This document shows positions 1-9,220 of a stretch of 64,000 nucleotides of DNA, piece after piece. The DNA lies in contig CADCXC010000011.1 of NCBI GenBank assembly GCA_902806595.1, positions 2,232,001-2,296,000 of the forward strand, in the 5' to 3' direction. Under the pieces are notes generated by a model. That model saw only the letters and a program-made list of their open reading frames with translations, was not told the origin of the DNA and searched no databases. Origin of the DNA: Pyrenopolyporus hunteri (Eukaryota; Ascomycota; Sordariomycetes; Xylariales; Hypoxylaceae). Both the position numbers and the translations under genes were made by a program. Every line of letters starts with the position of its first letter. The first letter of the stretch is position 1.

Positions 1-1317
1 ATCGTCTGGAAGCTTTGGCAAGTCATCTGTACTTGGGAGACCCCGCGTATCTGGCAAACCATTGGGGTCATCAAGACCGGAAGCGATATTGTTCATATCA
101 GGCTTGACGGGCTCAGGGGGGCTGCTTATAACCTTCTCGGGGCGGGGGAGTGGGATTTCGATTCTCCGCTCGATATGTGCAGGCTGGCCCATATTGTCCG
201 CGACCTGTGCGCCATCGTTTGTGGCGTCATGGGCCGAACCAGCAGGGTTGCTTTTGTCGTTTGAAATTCTTTTAACATCCGCATCTTTTGATATGACCCC
301 AGGATCAGGTTCGCCGATGATGTTAGCGGATGCCATGCCTGGTACGTGCTCTCCGGAACTTCTCGTAGCTCCATCAGCTTCCTTAGAAACATCTTTGGGC
401 TCAGAAAGGGCCGGCGTCTTATTAACGAAGCTCGAGTCTTGACCAGTCTCTTTTATTGTCCGTATTCCAACTTCCGCTCCTTTCGAGATACCAGACGTAC
501 CTAGCTCGCCCATGTTGGGCAAGTTGGTACCCGATATCCGCTCAGGAGCGTCCTCTGTGGCTTGCTTGGCTTCGTCCGACGCGCCTGTGAGTTCGGACGG
601 ATCCGGTGCCTCGTCTGGAGTAGTTTCTGTCGGTGTCTTTTTAACGATGCCGCCGTCTTCACCTCCACCTTCGGCTGACTTGGTAGAGCTTAACGTTGTG
701 TCTCGAATTTCCTTCGTCCGCTCACTTGGAGAGCCCATCAGAGTATTGTCTCTGTGTAACTCCTTTATAGGTCCAACCACCCTATCCTTTAATTCACCAT
801 CCCGTCTTATCGCATCGCCCGCGTTTTTTACTATCCCTTCAGTAGATCCCACCCCGCCCCCAGCTGTACCTATTCCGTCACGTGAAGCAGTACCGGCTAG
901 AGCCGATGTAGACGTGCTCATTTCTGCATTCCCCTGTTCAGCAACGCGCCCAGCGCCGTCTACCGGGAAGTTTGCCGCACAGGTGGGGTTTAGGAGTTCC
1001 AGTAAATTGCGGTTCGAAGGGCCAAGGACTTCTCGTGGCTCCCCAGCAACGTTCTCGGGTGAGATATTCGCCGGACCTGAGGTGTCTGATCCTGTCCTTC
1101 GATTATCGACGGTGCTACGCGCAGCTTCCGACCCGTCGGCGAGGGTTTCTGTGCTTCGACTTAGGGTCTCGGCGGGAGTGAAGACGTCGTGGGACTGGGC
1201 CCTGGGATGTATGGGAGTCGTTGGTTTCTGATTCTTCGAAGGGGTCAGCGTCTTCGTCTTGCTTGAGGGCTTGAACAACTTCCTCGGCGGCGTGTGCGGA
1301 TCCATCATGCCGACCAT
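1..1317 (-). CDS. Partial gene (5' part): long low-complexity, LEA-like hypothetical protein
   Basis: The minus strand reads open from an ATG at 1317 (alternative in-frame ATGs at 1308 and 1305) through 439 codons to the window edge without a stop, so the 3' end is missing. The product starts MVGMMDPHTPPRKLFKPSSK and continues as a hydrophilic, Asp/Glu/Lys/Ser/Thr-rich chain with recurring phrases of the type GIVK(K/N) and AxDxIxR, and no membrane segment or signal peptide. Plus-strand open frames at 62-442 and 512-1231 are shadows of this frame. Composition and the N-terminal Pro/Lys/Ser-Thr head resemble the long fungal proteins often labelled LEA-domain, but no diagnostic LEA or DUF3659 repeat is visible in this part, so function is not assigned. 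That it is coding is well supported by 1.3 kb of uninterrupted frame with regular composition. Confidence 0.72.
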   Translation of the reverse strand, partial: MVGMMDPHTPPRKLFKPSSKTKTLTPSKNQKPTTPIHPRAQSHDVFTPAETLSRSTETLADGSEAARSTVDNRRTGSDTSGPANISPENVAGEPREVLGPSNRNLLELLNPTCAANFPVDGAGRVAEQGNAEMSTSTSALAGTASRDGIGTAGGGVGSTEGIVKNAGDAIRRDGELKDRVVGPIKELHRDNTLMGSPSERTKEIRDTTLSSTKSAEGGGEDGGIVKKTPTETTPDEAPDPSELTGASDEAKQATEDAPERISGTNLPNMGELGTSGISKGAEVGIRTIKETGQDSSFVNKTPALSEPKDVSKEADGATRSSGEHVPGMASANIIGEPDPGVISKDADVKRISNDKSNPAGSAHDATNDGAQVADNMGQPAHIERRIEIPLPRPEKVISSPPEPVKPDMNNIASGLDDPNGLPDTRGLPSTDDLPKLPDD

Positions 1318-3018
1318 AGCCAACGCAAAGGTCTGAAAGTGATTGGGGAGGGGGAAGACGAATACGGGAGGATATACCACTTAGAACAACGTATGTAGGC
1401 TAAGCCAAGGCCGGGCTGCGGTAATCCAAAAGACGCCCGCCGCGAGTCGAAAAGTTACGACGGGGATGTTCGTTATTAGAACCTAGGTACGTTATGAAAA
1501 CGGGAGCACTAAGTGGAGAGAGCGATACTCAAGGGTATGCGGTAATTTGAAACTCAAAAACAAAAGAAATTAAGATACACTATAAACATCTATGTAGTAA
1601 GGAGACGAAATGTACGATGAAAATCTCCAAGCAACTTGCAGGCAAGTTGTGGTACTCGATTCTGCCATGTACCTGGCATCCTCAGCTCGATTCGATTGCG
1701 TCATAGGCACCTAATCTCTTGGACGAATCCTGGGGGTGGTCCTACGGGCCGGGGAGGGCGAGGTCTTTATTCTTAGCCGTTGATCGACCGCGCGTACATA
1801 TGACACAGGGCATGGGTGTGCCCAACAATTACTTGGTAGCCCTATGCAGTAAGATAAAGCAAACCGGGATCTGCGAAGATACCTAGGTAGGTAAGCAAGC
1901 TTGCTCGTAACTTGCCCCAGAATTAGCCGTGAAGCTTTATGAGGATCAAGAGGACGTGGTATGGCGTGCACGTAGTGTAGTGTAGATGACGAGATAGTTT
2001 GTAAGGATGCCTACCTAGGTAAGTAGAACGAAATCCCCGGACAGCATCGAAGCCAACAAGACATTGACATGAACATTAACATGGACACTTATCATTATGT
2101 GTTTTTGTTGTTGCTTAATTAGGTGTGCTTGAAGAGTTTCTGGGGGACGAAGACGTCCGATATATTGGGGAGAGAAATAAGTTGGAAAACCGGGAAATTC
2201 TGAGCAGCTTTGACGCGTTCTGTGTGGCTTGGGTACGAAAGTGGTGAGCCACAGAGCGGTCCTACTACCCCGCCACTAGGCACATAGGTACCTAGGTACC
2301 TCTCTCACGCATGTGGGCATTACCTAGGTACCTAGGTACCTACCTACCTATGTACCTAGGTAGGTAGGTATTAATGCTGATTTCAGATCGAGATTCGGAA
2401 CCCCTCCCCCCTCTCCCCCTCCATCATTCTCCCCAGCACTAATGCTACCAGACCTAAGCTACGGCGCTCACCCGACCACATAGGTACCCGAACAATGCCA
2501 TGCCCGAGCATGGTGCCTTTAGTATTCATCTCTATTCAAGTATCTCTCTATACCTAAGCAACATAAACATTATGGTATTAATCCTTCTAAACCCGCCTTC
2601 ATACCATCGCGCCGAGAAAATCCACAGATTCGCTTTAACCAATAGAGTGTTAGCCACCTTCTTTCCGCCTTCTTTTCGATACCGAACGGGCAGAATCCCT
2701 CGCCCGGGCGTGCGTGTGAACTATACTATAACCTAGCGTCCTATATCTGAGTTGGTGTAGCATCTTATCACTGCAGCGCCTTGCATAACGAACCCGGGTT
2801 TCAATTTTCGACAGCACGAAACAGGCTCACAACCCTTCCCTGTTAGCGACGAGCAAGGCTGTTAGTCATTGTCTCTCTCATCTTTTAACTATCACTTTTG
2901 CAGAAGTCAGTCCGGTGGGTAACCAGCATATTGGCGCAACGGGCTCTAAATCTAGGAGTCCATGCTAACACGCGACGAAGACTGACGAGTGGGTGGGTTG
3001 GTGTTGTTGGCAGGTTAC
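1318..3018. other. Intergenic spacer with CTAG-type repeats, no confident gene
   Basis: No long ATG-started frame with coding character is seen. Short open frames (for example 2500-2736 +) look incidental. The spacer contains a dense cluster of the dispersed CCTA/TAGG repeat (2281-2373) and scattered single copies near 1880-1900 and 2010-2022. Confidence 0.6.
2281..2373. repeat. CTAG-type palindromic repeat cluster
   Basis: Consecutive units of TAGG/CCTA arranged around the palindrome TACCTAGGTA. This is one of the many clusters of the window-wide repeat. Both orientations occur side by side, so the array can fold back on itself. Confidence 0.85.
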
Positions 3019-3097
3019 GGAGTAAGGGAGTAAGGGAGTGAGGGAGTGAGGGAGTGAGGGAGTGAGGGAGTGAGGGAGTGAGGGAGTGAGGGAGTGA
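3019..3097. repeat. 8-bp tandem repeat (GGAGTGAG)n, about ten units
   Basis: About ten copies of an 8-bp unit. The first two carry GGAGTAAG and the rest GGAGTGAG. The array ends seven bases from the stop codon (3104-3106) of the minus-strand gene, so in transcript sense it forms a C-rich start of its 3' UTR. Confidence 0.95.
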
Positions 3098-3103
3098 AAC
3101 CAC

Positions 3104-3691
3104 TTACAAGAGAGCCAGAGTCAGATCACCGTGGATCCGAGCCTTAAGCGTTACCTCCACCTCAAGGTTAAGGTCCAGTCGCAACTTTAGCGGGTTCTTC
3201 CCACTATCTCGCTTCTGAGGTTGCTGTTGCATTTGCATCTGCTGCTGCGGCTGGTATTGTGGTAGCGGTTGGCGTTGTCGACGGGGCCCCACCTGTTTCT
3301 CGTAGTCATTCTCCTTGTCATCCTCCATCCACGCCGGCTGGTTTCGGCGACGGCGTCGCGATCGACTTGGCTTCTCGGACTCGGCGCGCGCTGGCTTAGG
3401 TGGCGGCTTCTTCTCGGAAGCGGCATCAGACCCGTACTGGGAGTGTCCGTTTCTATTCGCATCGTCTTCTCCTTCGTAATCCTCTGCCTTGCCTCTTTGC
3501 TTTGGCTTATCCTCGTTCTGTTGGTCGCCATCCCGCCTTAATCCGTCCGGGCTCCTGTTCCGGCCTCCGTTTGCTTCGTCGTTGCCGTGTTGCCCTCTTT
3601 CAGCCTGCGCCGATGATTGCTCCTGTGGCTCCTGTTGCTCCTCCCCTTCCTCTTGAGCTTGCTGGGATGGCTTCTCATCGTTAGATGACAT
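3104..3691 (-). CDS. Disordered basic/Gln-rich protein with conserved C-terminal beta-type motif (paralogue A)
   Basis: 195 residues from ATG at 3691. The first ~165 residues are highly charged and low-complexity: a Glu/Gln/Ser-rich start, an Arg run near residue 113, and a Gln/Met-rich stretch near residue 150. The last 28 residues switch to a strictly alternating hydrophobic/polar pattern (LKLRLDLNLEVEVTLKARIH, then GDLTLALL). The same motif ends the protein at 5731-6210, which points the opposite way. Outside this tail only compositional similarity is evident (Arg/Gln-rich, several Pro), so the two are probably old paralogues. The function is unknown. The tail looks like an amphipathic beta strand suited to self-assembly or docking, which is inference. 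The stop codon overlaps a consensus splice donor (GTAAGTGG), so a downstream exon cannot be excluded. Confidence 0.8.
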   Translation of the reverse strand: MSSNDEKPSQQAQEEGEEQQEPQEQSSAQAERGQHGNDEANGGRNRSPDGLRRDGDQQNEDKPKQRGKAEDYEGEDDANRNGHSQYGSDAASEKKPPPKPARAESEKPSRSRRRRRNQPAWMEDDKENDYEKQVGPRRQRQPLPQYQPQQQMQMQQQPQKRDSGKNPLKLRLDLNLEVEVTLKARIHGDLTLALL

Positions 3692-3869
3692 GATGACTCC
3701 TTGAGATCAATATATTTCTTTTGAATCGAAAAAATGAAAATCGAAGCATGAGTAGGTATGGGAAAGTTTGGGCCAGCCTTCGTAACAACTCTCTTTATTC
3801 TATCGTCTAGATTGAAAATAAAATTTTCTAAATACTTGATTCGCAGAATTATGGTGAGCCCTGGGAGCT

Positions 3870-4152
3870 GTGACGCAATGGGGATGGTATCCCCAATCGA
3901 GAGGCAGCATTCGATAACCCTGGCCCAACTCGGCATCCAGAACCCGTAAGTCATCCCATCATACAGTAATCGCACATGCACACCCAGGTCATACCGGGCG
4001 ATCCTCGCCCACACCTTCTTTCGAAGCGTGAAGTCATATTGCCTTGGACGGGCACGCATATGCATAGGTTCCAAGGCCACCCTGTCCCCGTGGCTGAGAA
4101 TATAGCTCGTATGAGGAGGACCGCGCGTGTGGCGTAAGTGGAATTTCATCAT
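3870..4152 (-). CDS. Possible small gene or exon, unrecognised
   Basis: A minus-strand frame opens at ATG 4152 and reads MMKFHLRHTRGPPHTSYILS onward for about 95 residues with codon use that looks genuine (G/C-biased third positions, few rare codons) before turning AT-rich at about 3860. The frame stays open to 3538, where it overlaps the start of the disordered-protein gene in another frame, so its real 3' end is probably at an intron or it is a decayed fragment. No family is recognised. It lies upstream of the gene at 3104-3691 on the same strand and could be a separate gene or an alternative 5' exon. Confidence 0.35.
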
Positions 4153-4328
4153 CCAAGCACGTCCGAAGAGCTAAACGACGAGGCTTAAAACCTGTTTCGA
4201 CACCCCACACACTCTGGCCAAGATTCGTCGCTCTTTCGTCAATTCTTCCCTCCTTCGCGCTAGAGCACGAGGGATCTTCGAAGTTCGATGCGGAGTTTGT
4301 GTTTTGTACCATTTAATTAACAGGCTTA

Positions 4329-5034
4329 ATGGCTCTGTCCACGCTCGGGTTGCTTACGATTGGAGCTATCCCGACAGTCATCGGCGTCGCAGAAGCAATT
4401 GACGCTCAGAAGAAACAAAACCAACAAGCGAAAGAAAGGATAAAATTTAAATTAACAGCAAGTTTTTCGCACGACGATATTTCGCCGCCGCAGAACGCGT
4501 TCGTAGTTTTCAAGGACAAAAAGGTACGCTCAGCACTTAACAAATGGGCAGATACGGCTTCAGGGACACATTCAGCTCCTCATCTCACCAAACAGAGAAT
4601 CCATATTCTAAACCTTATACCAGCTCTACCTGAACCACCCGGCCTGCCCGGTAGAGGGCTACCAATTTAACGGCTACTATTTCGGCTACCCTGGGCCGGA
4701 GAATCACCAAGGCCTGGTAGCGCCCATAGCAGACGACCCGCCGATGCTTAATTGGATATACGCCGACAAGGACACGGGGCTACTACGTCACGGATCAAGA
4801 TCTGAGACTATCGGACATATCATTGGGCCGTGGAGTTGGACGGAAGACGAAGAGTGGCTGACACTAGAAGGAGGGCAATCCTTTGTGGCAGTTAAGAACG
4901 ACGAGGGTACATGGAACGTCCATTACGACAAAGAGGGGAATTTAGACGATATGTTGGATTGCGATGTGGTAGATATCAATTTACATCGCGAGTTACAGCT
5001 CGGCGTCTCTAGTCGATATACGAGAGGAGACTAG
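4329..5034 (+). CDS. Conserved fungal hypothetical protein with hydrophobic N-terminus
   Basis: Two exons, 4329-4523 and 4624-5034, joined in phase 0 across a 100-base intron (GTACGC...ACCAG). The product is 201 residues. Unspliced, the frame would stop at 4670 and lose the conserved half. The N-terminus MALSTLGLLTIGAIPTVIGV is a hydrophobic Gly/Leu/Ile segment followed by a charged linker. The remainder contains aromatic-rich blocks (GYYFGYPG, DDPPMLNWIYADKDTG, GPWSWTEDEEWLTLEG) that I recall from a lineage-expanded uncharacterised family of Pezizomycotina. No catalytic motif is visible. The hydrophobic head could be a membrane anchor or an aggregation segment. The gene sits between two oppositely oriented genes that share a C-terminal motif (3104-3691 and 5731-6210), which may mean functional association or a local duplication. 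Confidence 0.85.
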
Positions 5035-5730
5035 GAAACCAGATTCGGGGGGTTTTTTTTTTTTCTAGGCACTTAACTTGGAAAGTCAACTCGGGAGATT
5101 CATAAAATAGAAATACGAGGGTACAGAGTAATTTTGGTAGCAAAAATGCAAGCCCGGCACTTGAAAAAACTTGTTCCCAGAGCCAAACTTTCCCCTGGCA
5201 CCCATGTAATATAATAGGACTTCCACGCCCCCTTTTACTCTCCACCCCCCTTGTATAGCTGAGATCTGGAGATCGACGGAGTGGTTCCCTGTGGCTTTAC
5301 GTCAACTTCCAAGCCACTCAAGAATTTGCACAACTCCAATTAAAGGAACGTAGTGATATTGGGAGGAGGTATGAAACTTGAAACTTACAGATGCGTAAAA
5401 TCAGGGTTCTAGCCATTGTGCTACACGCCCTTGACTAACAAACGAATTGCCCGATCTAGACTAATGATGACGTATTCCCTCTCCACGACACCCTATTCTA
5501 GGGCTTCATACCGACGTATAGTTTAAGTGACTCGCCCGAGGCGTTATTTTATGTAAATGCTCTAGTCCGGCATTGTCAAAATCAGATATTTTGGACATAT
5601 AATCATCCCATGAAAGTCTCGAACTACTGCTTCTTTCTCATTCAATACAGTTAACCAAACTTGAACTTGACGTACGACTCTCGAAACTGTCAACGTCGTC
5701 CCTCGCGCCCATAATACGATAAAATCGAAA
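5035..5730. other. Spacer with a tRNA-like relic, no gene
   Basis: No coding frame is supported. At 5370-5432 on the minus strand there are an A-box-like TAGCACAATGG (complement of 5413-5423) and a degenerate B-box-like GTTTCAAGTTT (complement of 5374-5384) at about tRNA spacing, but acceptor arms do not pair. It is probably a decayed tRNA or tRNA-derived element. Confidence 0.4.
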
Positions 5731-6210
5731 ATGTCCTCCCCAAGCCCCTCAGGATCCGGGTCCAGATCGCGCCAGGGTCGTCGTCGCAGCCGTAACCAGT
5801 CGCGACGACAAGAGGCCACCGCTCCGCAGCCGGAGCCGCAGAACCAACGGTACTCAGACGAGGACGAGAGTGCGGAAGATGTCGAAGCGGCGCCGCAGCC
5901 CCAGCCCCAACGACGCCGACGCCAGCGCAATCAGCAGACGCAACAGCAGCAGCAACAGGGTGGCCCTCTCGGTGGCATCGGAGGCGTCGACCAGCTGCTT
6001 CCCGTTAATAACGTCGGAGAAACGGCTAGCAACCTAACCAACTCTGCGACAAGCACATTGAGTAACGTCGCTGGCGGCGCACTTAACAACCAGGGCGGCG
6101 GCGGTGGCGGAAAATCCGACACCTTGCGTCTCAGACTCGACCTCAACCTGGAGGTTGAGGTCACATTGAAAGCGAGAATCCACGGTGATTTAGAATTGGC
6201 TTTGCTGTAA
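5731..6210 (+). CDS. Disordered Arg/Gln-rich protein with conserved C-terminal beta-type motif (paralogue B)
   Basis: 159 residues from ATG at 5731 (context AAAATGTCC). It starts Ser/Arg-rich (MSSPSPSGSGSRSRQGRRRS), passes through Arg/Gln and poly-Gln segments (about residues 55-75) and a Gly-rich linker (about residues 120-128), and ends in LRLRLDLNLEVEVTLKARIH then GDLELALL. This tail differs from that of the 3104-3691 product at only a few positions although synonymous sites have diverged widely, so the motif is under protein-level constraint. There is no signal peptide and no membrane segment. The function is unknown. The N-terminal half has the composition of an RNA-binding or condensate-forming disordered region (inference). 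As in its partner, the stop codon is embedded in GTAAGTGG. Confidence 0.82.
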   Translation: MSSPSPSGSGSRSRQGRRRSRNQSRRQEATAPQPEPQNQRYSDEDESAEDVEAAPQPQPQRRRRQRNQQTQQQQQQGGPLGGIGGVDQLLPVNNVGETASNLTNSATSTLSNVAGGALNNQGGGGGGKSDTLRLRLDLNLEVEVTLKARIHGDLELALL

Positions 6211-8887
6211 GTGGCATCATTTCCTTCGTGAATACAACACGCTCCCAACCCCTTCGGCCATCCTCCTTACCCAACGCCTTAACACTATAATTCCTCATAT
6301 ACCCTTGATTTCTATCTCCGTTTATGTACTACATAACCCGTTTCCCCCGCTTTCTCTTTCTCCATGTTATGCTGTCCAGTTGTTCTGATTTGCTCTCCAA
6401 GGGACACTGCTTGAGGGATGACGAGATCAAAGAAATAAACTTGATTTCATAGCTAGATAAAAGCTTGTTGAGGATTTTGATGTACCCACAAGAAATAGAG
6501 GGGGCCATACAAAAATATGTATACTCTTACTTTCATCGTTTCCTACTCACAGTTGGATTCGTCCGCAATCCGCCTCCAATTAATTCATAGAACTCGCTAA
6601 TATGTCTAGTAACTCCTGAAGAACGACCTAATTCTTTAAAATCATTCCTCGTCACTATTATTCTGTTGTATGTTTCTTTATTAGCGGAGTAGGACTTCAA
6701 TGGAGTTGTAGTTGGATTCCATGGTATTATTTTATTTTAATAACTAGAAAGTATCTTGTCGTTTATTACTGCGAATATAATGCATGATAATATATTGGAT
6801 TTAATTTATTAAAGTATACTTTCATGATAAAATATACCCCCTTAGGATGCTTCATTTGTTAGCGTTACGTAATCGTTGAATATGTATTAAGATGTCTTGT
6901 GAAGTCTATTAAATACGCTTAGTGGCACGGCGCGTGATATCAAGGACTAGGGACTGAATCTTGTTGATGCTATGAAGAAGAAAAGAGAGAAAATTAAATC
7001 GCGGTTCGAAGAACCGCAGTTTTGTATCTAGGCTCCGGCGGCGCATCCGGCCGGAGCCTCGGTGCCGGTTGCCCAGCAGGGCTGGGCCCACCGCACCGAA
7101 CCGTGACACTTAGTTATGACATAAATATCTATAACATCTTCATAGTCTCGAATCCGTTAATTTTCTTTATAATTCTAGATTAAATAACTGGAAAAGTATT
7201 ATATTAAACGCCGTGTTTTATATAGTTACCTCGATCTCGCTAGTTATTATATTTACTTAATTTAAGGATATGTCGGGTAACAATTAGACATAAGATGAAA
7301 CTATTTAATAACCCTATTATTTAAGTCATAAGAGATAATACCACAAAGTTATTTACTCTCTCTAGTTATACGAAGCTGGGATGATATAAATATTAAAATT
7401 CTCGTCTCTCCAAATTCTATACGTCGGGTTCATTGACTTAAGTTATCTAACCGGTTAAATAATATAATCTCAAATCTATATCCCTCTCCGGCAATTTCTC
7501 AAGTTTGGCCCGGCTTATTATATGATATGAATATTCAATGGTATGTTGAATTTTGCAGATTTAGCCAAGAAACGTATAGTAGATTACTCCATCGGTCATA
7601 TAAGGGTTTCGCTTGTACTTATTCTTCCCTTATAATATAAAACACCGCGCTCATCGGGCCGTATTCCATCTTCGCTGCTAGGTTTACTGTAGAGGCTGGG
7701 TTACTTTAACGTTATATGCAATGTGTCGCTTCGGCAAGGTATCAAAAACGCAAACGCGCTTATTAAGGTAATAAGCTCGCTCAACCCCCTTTTCACGCAG
7801 AGCCAGGCATGTCCTGACATAACTCTAATTATATATTAATTCGCCCCTTTAAATGACTCGTTGTGATTAATACTAGCGGCCCTGACGGGCGCTCAAAGCA
7901 GTTATCTGTTTTTGTCTTCCGTATTACGTCGTTAATAGTTATTAAAAATTTAATTATCCCCCAGCTTTAGATACGCGACACGTCGGCAAACGTGTTACAT
8001 TACGTCTACGACGTCGTCTCGGCGCTCTTGGGGAATGAAATAGAAATAATACTGCTTAAAGGATGTTAATTTATGTATCTCTATTGACTCATTTCTATTA
8101 TCCTCGCTGCGTTATTTATATTGAGCATGTAACTTATTCTAAATATCGAAGCAGTCGTATGGTAAGTATTATTTATAGTTAACGTGACTAGCCATTGGTC
8201 TTTCGGTCCAATATATCAAGATAAGTAGTCATCATATCTGGTACGGCAGTTGGATGTACTAGGGTTAGAAGGACGAGTATCTTCTTCTGCTAGGATCGAT
8301 GACCACGGGCAAAATACCATAATAATCAACAAACTGACCATACTCACAGGCCCTGATATCTTCACTCATTTTTCCTTCGTTTGCCTATACGCTGTGTCAG
8401 GTGTGTAAGCTCTAGGTATTCTCTTTCTGCCGACCTACGCATTGTTGGGTGGATATCCACACATCCTACTCGACTATTTCTAGGGAAGATCTGGAATGAT
8501 ACGTTGATCAAGGGCATGCGACACTCTTAAGAACCAAATAGTTGGGAAATCATAAGCCATCACCTAGATAACTAAACTCCCTTCACTTGCTTTCGATTAG
8601 CCGGTGACGGCTCGCATTGCGTTGGGGGTGAGTCAGTACTCCTTAGGGGCGAGCTTCTCTTCACCAGAGCGGCTATAATACTTCACAAATCGAGCCGAAG
8701 CGGGCTGTACCTATGCAGGATATCACCTTTCAACGGAATACTCAGTCAACATCCCATACAACGCGAGGAAGGAAGACGCACCAGTAAGAACCCAAGGTAC
8801 CCCCAATCAGCAGACCGCTTTTCGACGTCTAAACAACTATCGAGACATACAAATCATATTCCACAGTCCTAGGCAAAGACGGCAAAG
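6211..8887. other. AT-rich, RIP-like desert without intact genes
   Basis: From about 6420 to 8300 the sequence is strongly AT-rich with abundant TA dinucleotides and no coding frame. This is the look of old repeat DNA mutated by repeat-induced point mutation. The GC-rich island at 6922-7109 is a separate short element. From 8300 to 8887 composition returns toward the genome average but no gene is recognised. Confidence 0.65.
6922..7109. mobile_element. 188-bp MITE-like element with TTA target duplication and GC-rich hairpins
   Basis: The ends are imperfect inverted repeats: GTGGCACGG at 6922-6930, and CCGTGACAC at 7101-7109, whose complement is GTGTCACGG. The trinucleotide TTA is duplicated at 6919-6921 and 7110-7112. 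The right half contains three successive hairpins: 7001-7017 (7-bp stem, GAA loop), 7030-7059 (10-bp stem) and 7060-7098 (nested stems CGGTG/CACCG, CGGT/ACCG, GCCCAGC/GCTGGGC). A TTA/TWA target duplication is typical of PIF/Harbinger-type elements, so a non-autonomous member is possible. Its short length could explain why it escaped the RIP that degraded its surroundings. Confidence 0.6.
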
Positions 8888-9220
8888 ATGCATACCTATC
8901 AATGTTTTATCAAAGCATCCACTGCCAAAGCCTCATTTTCTTATGGGATGAAAATTATGACCAGTGTCATGGGGTTTATGGGTCTTTGCTGGGTCCTCTT
9001 AGGGATATTCTTCCTCTATCATTTCTGGAAACCTCTGGGGAAAAGGGCCTCAGAAGGTATTCTTGAAGTACAGAATGTTGAAGGGTTGAATACTAGAGAG
9101 TGGTGGCTTGATGACTACGATGAGGTACTTACGGGTTGCGAGTCGCAGGAAGTCGAAGAGGACAGCATTATTGAATCGGCGAGTAGAATGAAGTATGATA
9201 GAACAGAGGGGTGCGGCTAA
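8888..9220 (+). CDS. Possible small single-pass membrane protein
   Basis: 110-codon frame from ATG at 8888. Residues about 22-48 form a strongly hydrophobic segment (contains GFMGLCWVLLGIFFLYHFW), followed by an acidic C-terminal tail rich in Glu/Asp. No family is recognised. Codon bias is weaker than in the confident genes and the flanks hold no supporting exon, so this may be chance or an exon of an unmodelled gene. Confidence 0.3.
   Translation: MHTYQCFIKASTAKASFSYGMKIMTSVMGFMGLCWVLLGIFFLYHFWKPLGKRASEGILEVQNVEGLNTREWWLDDYDEVLTGCESQEVEEDSIIESASRMKYDRTEGCG

Noticed and set aside
512..1231. 239-codon plus-strand open frame
   Set aside because: It is the shadow of the minus-strand partial gene at 1-1317, whose frame is longer and has more regular composition.
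2281..2373. Interstitial telomere (TTAGGG) tract
   Set aside because: The unit is TAGG/CCTA with palindromic turns, not the fungal TTAGGG hexamer.
2885..3103. 72-codon minus-strand frame rich in Pro-His-Ser-Leu-Thr
   Set aside because: It is translation of the 8-bp tandem repeat, with no coding support.
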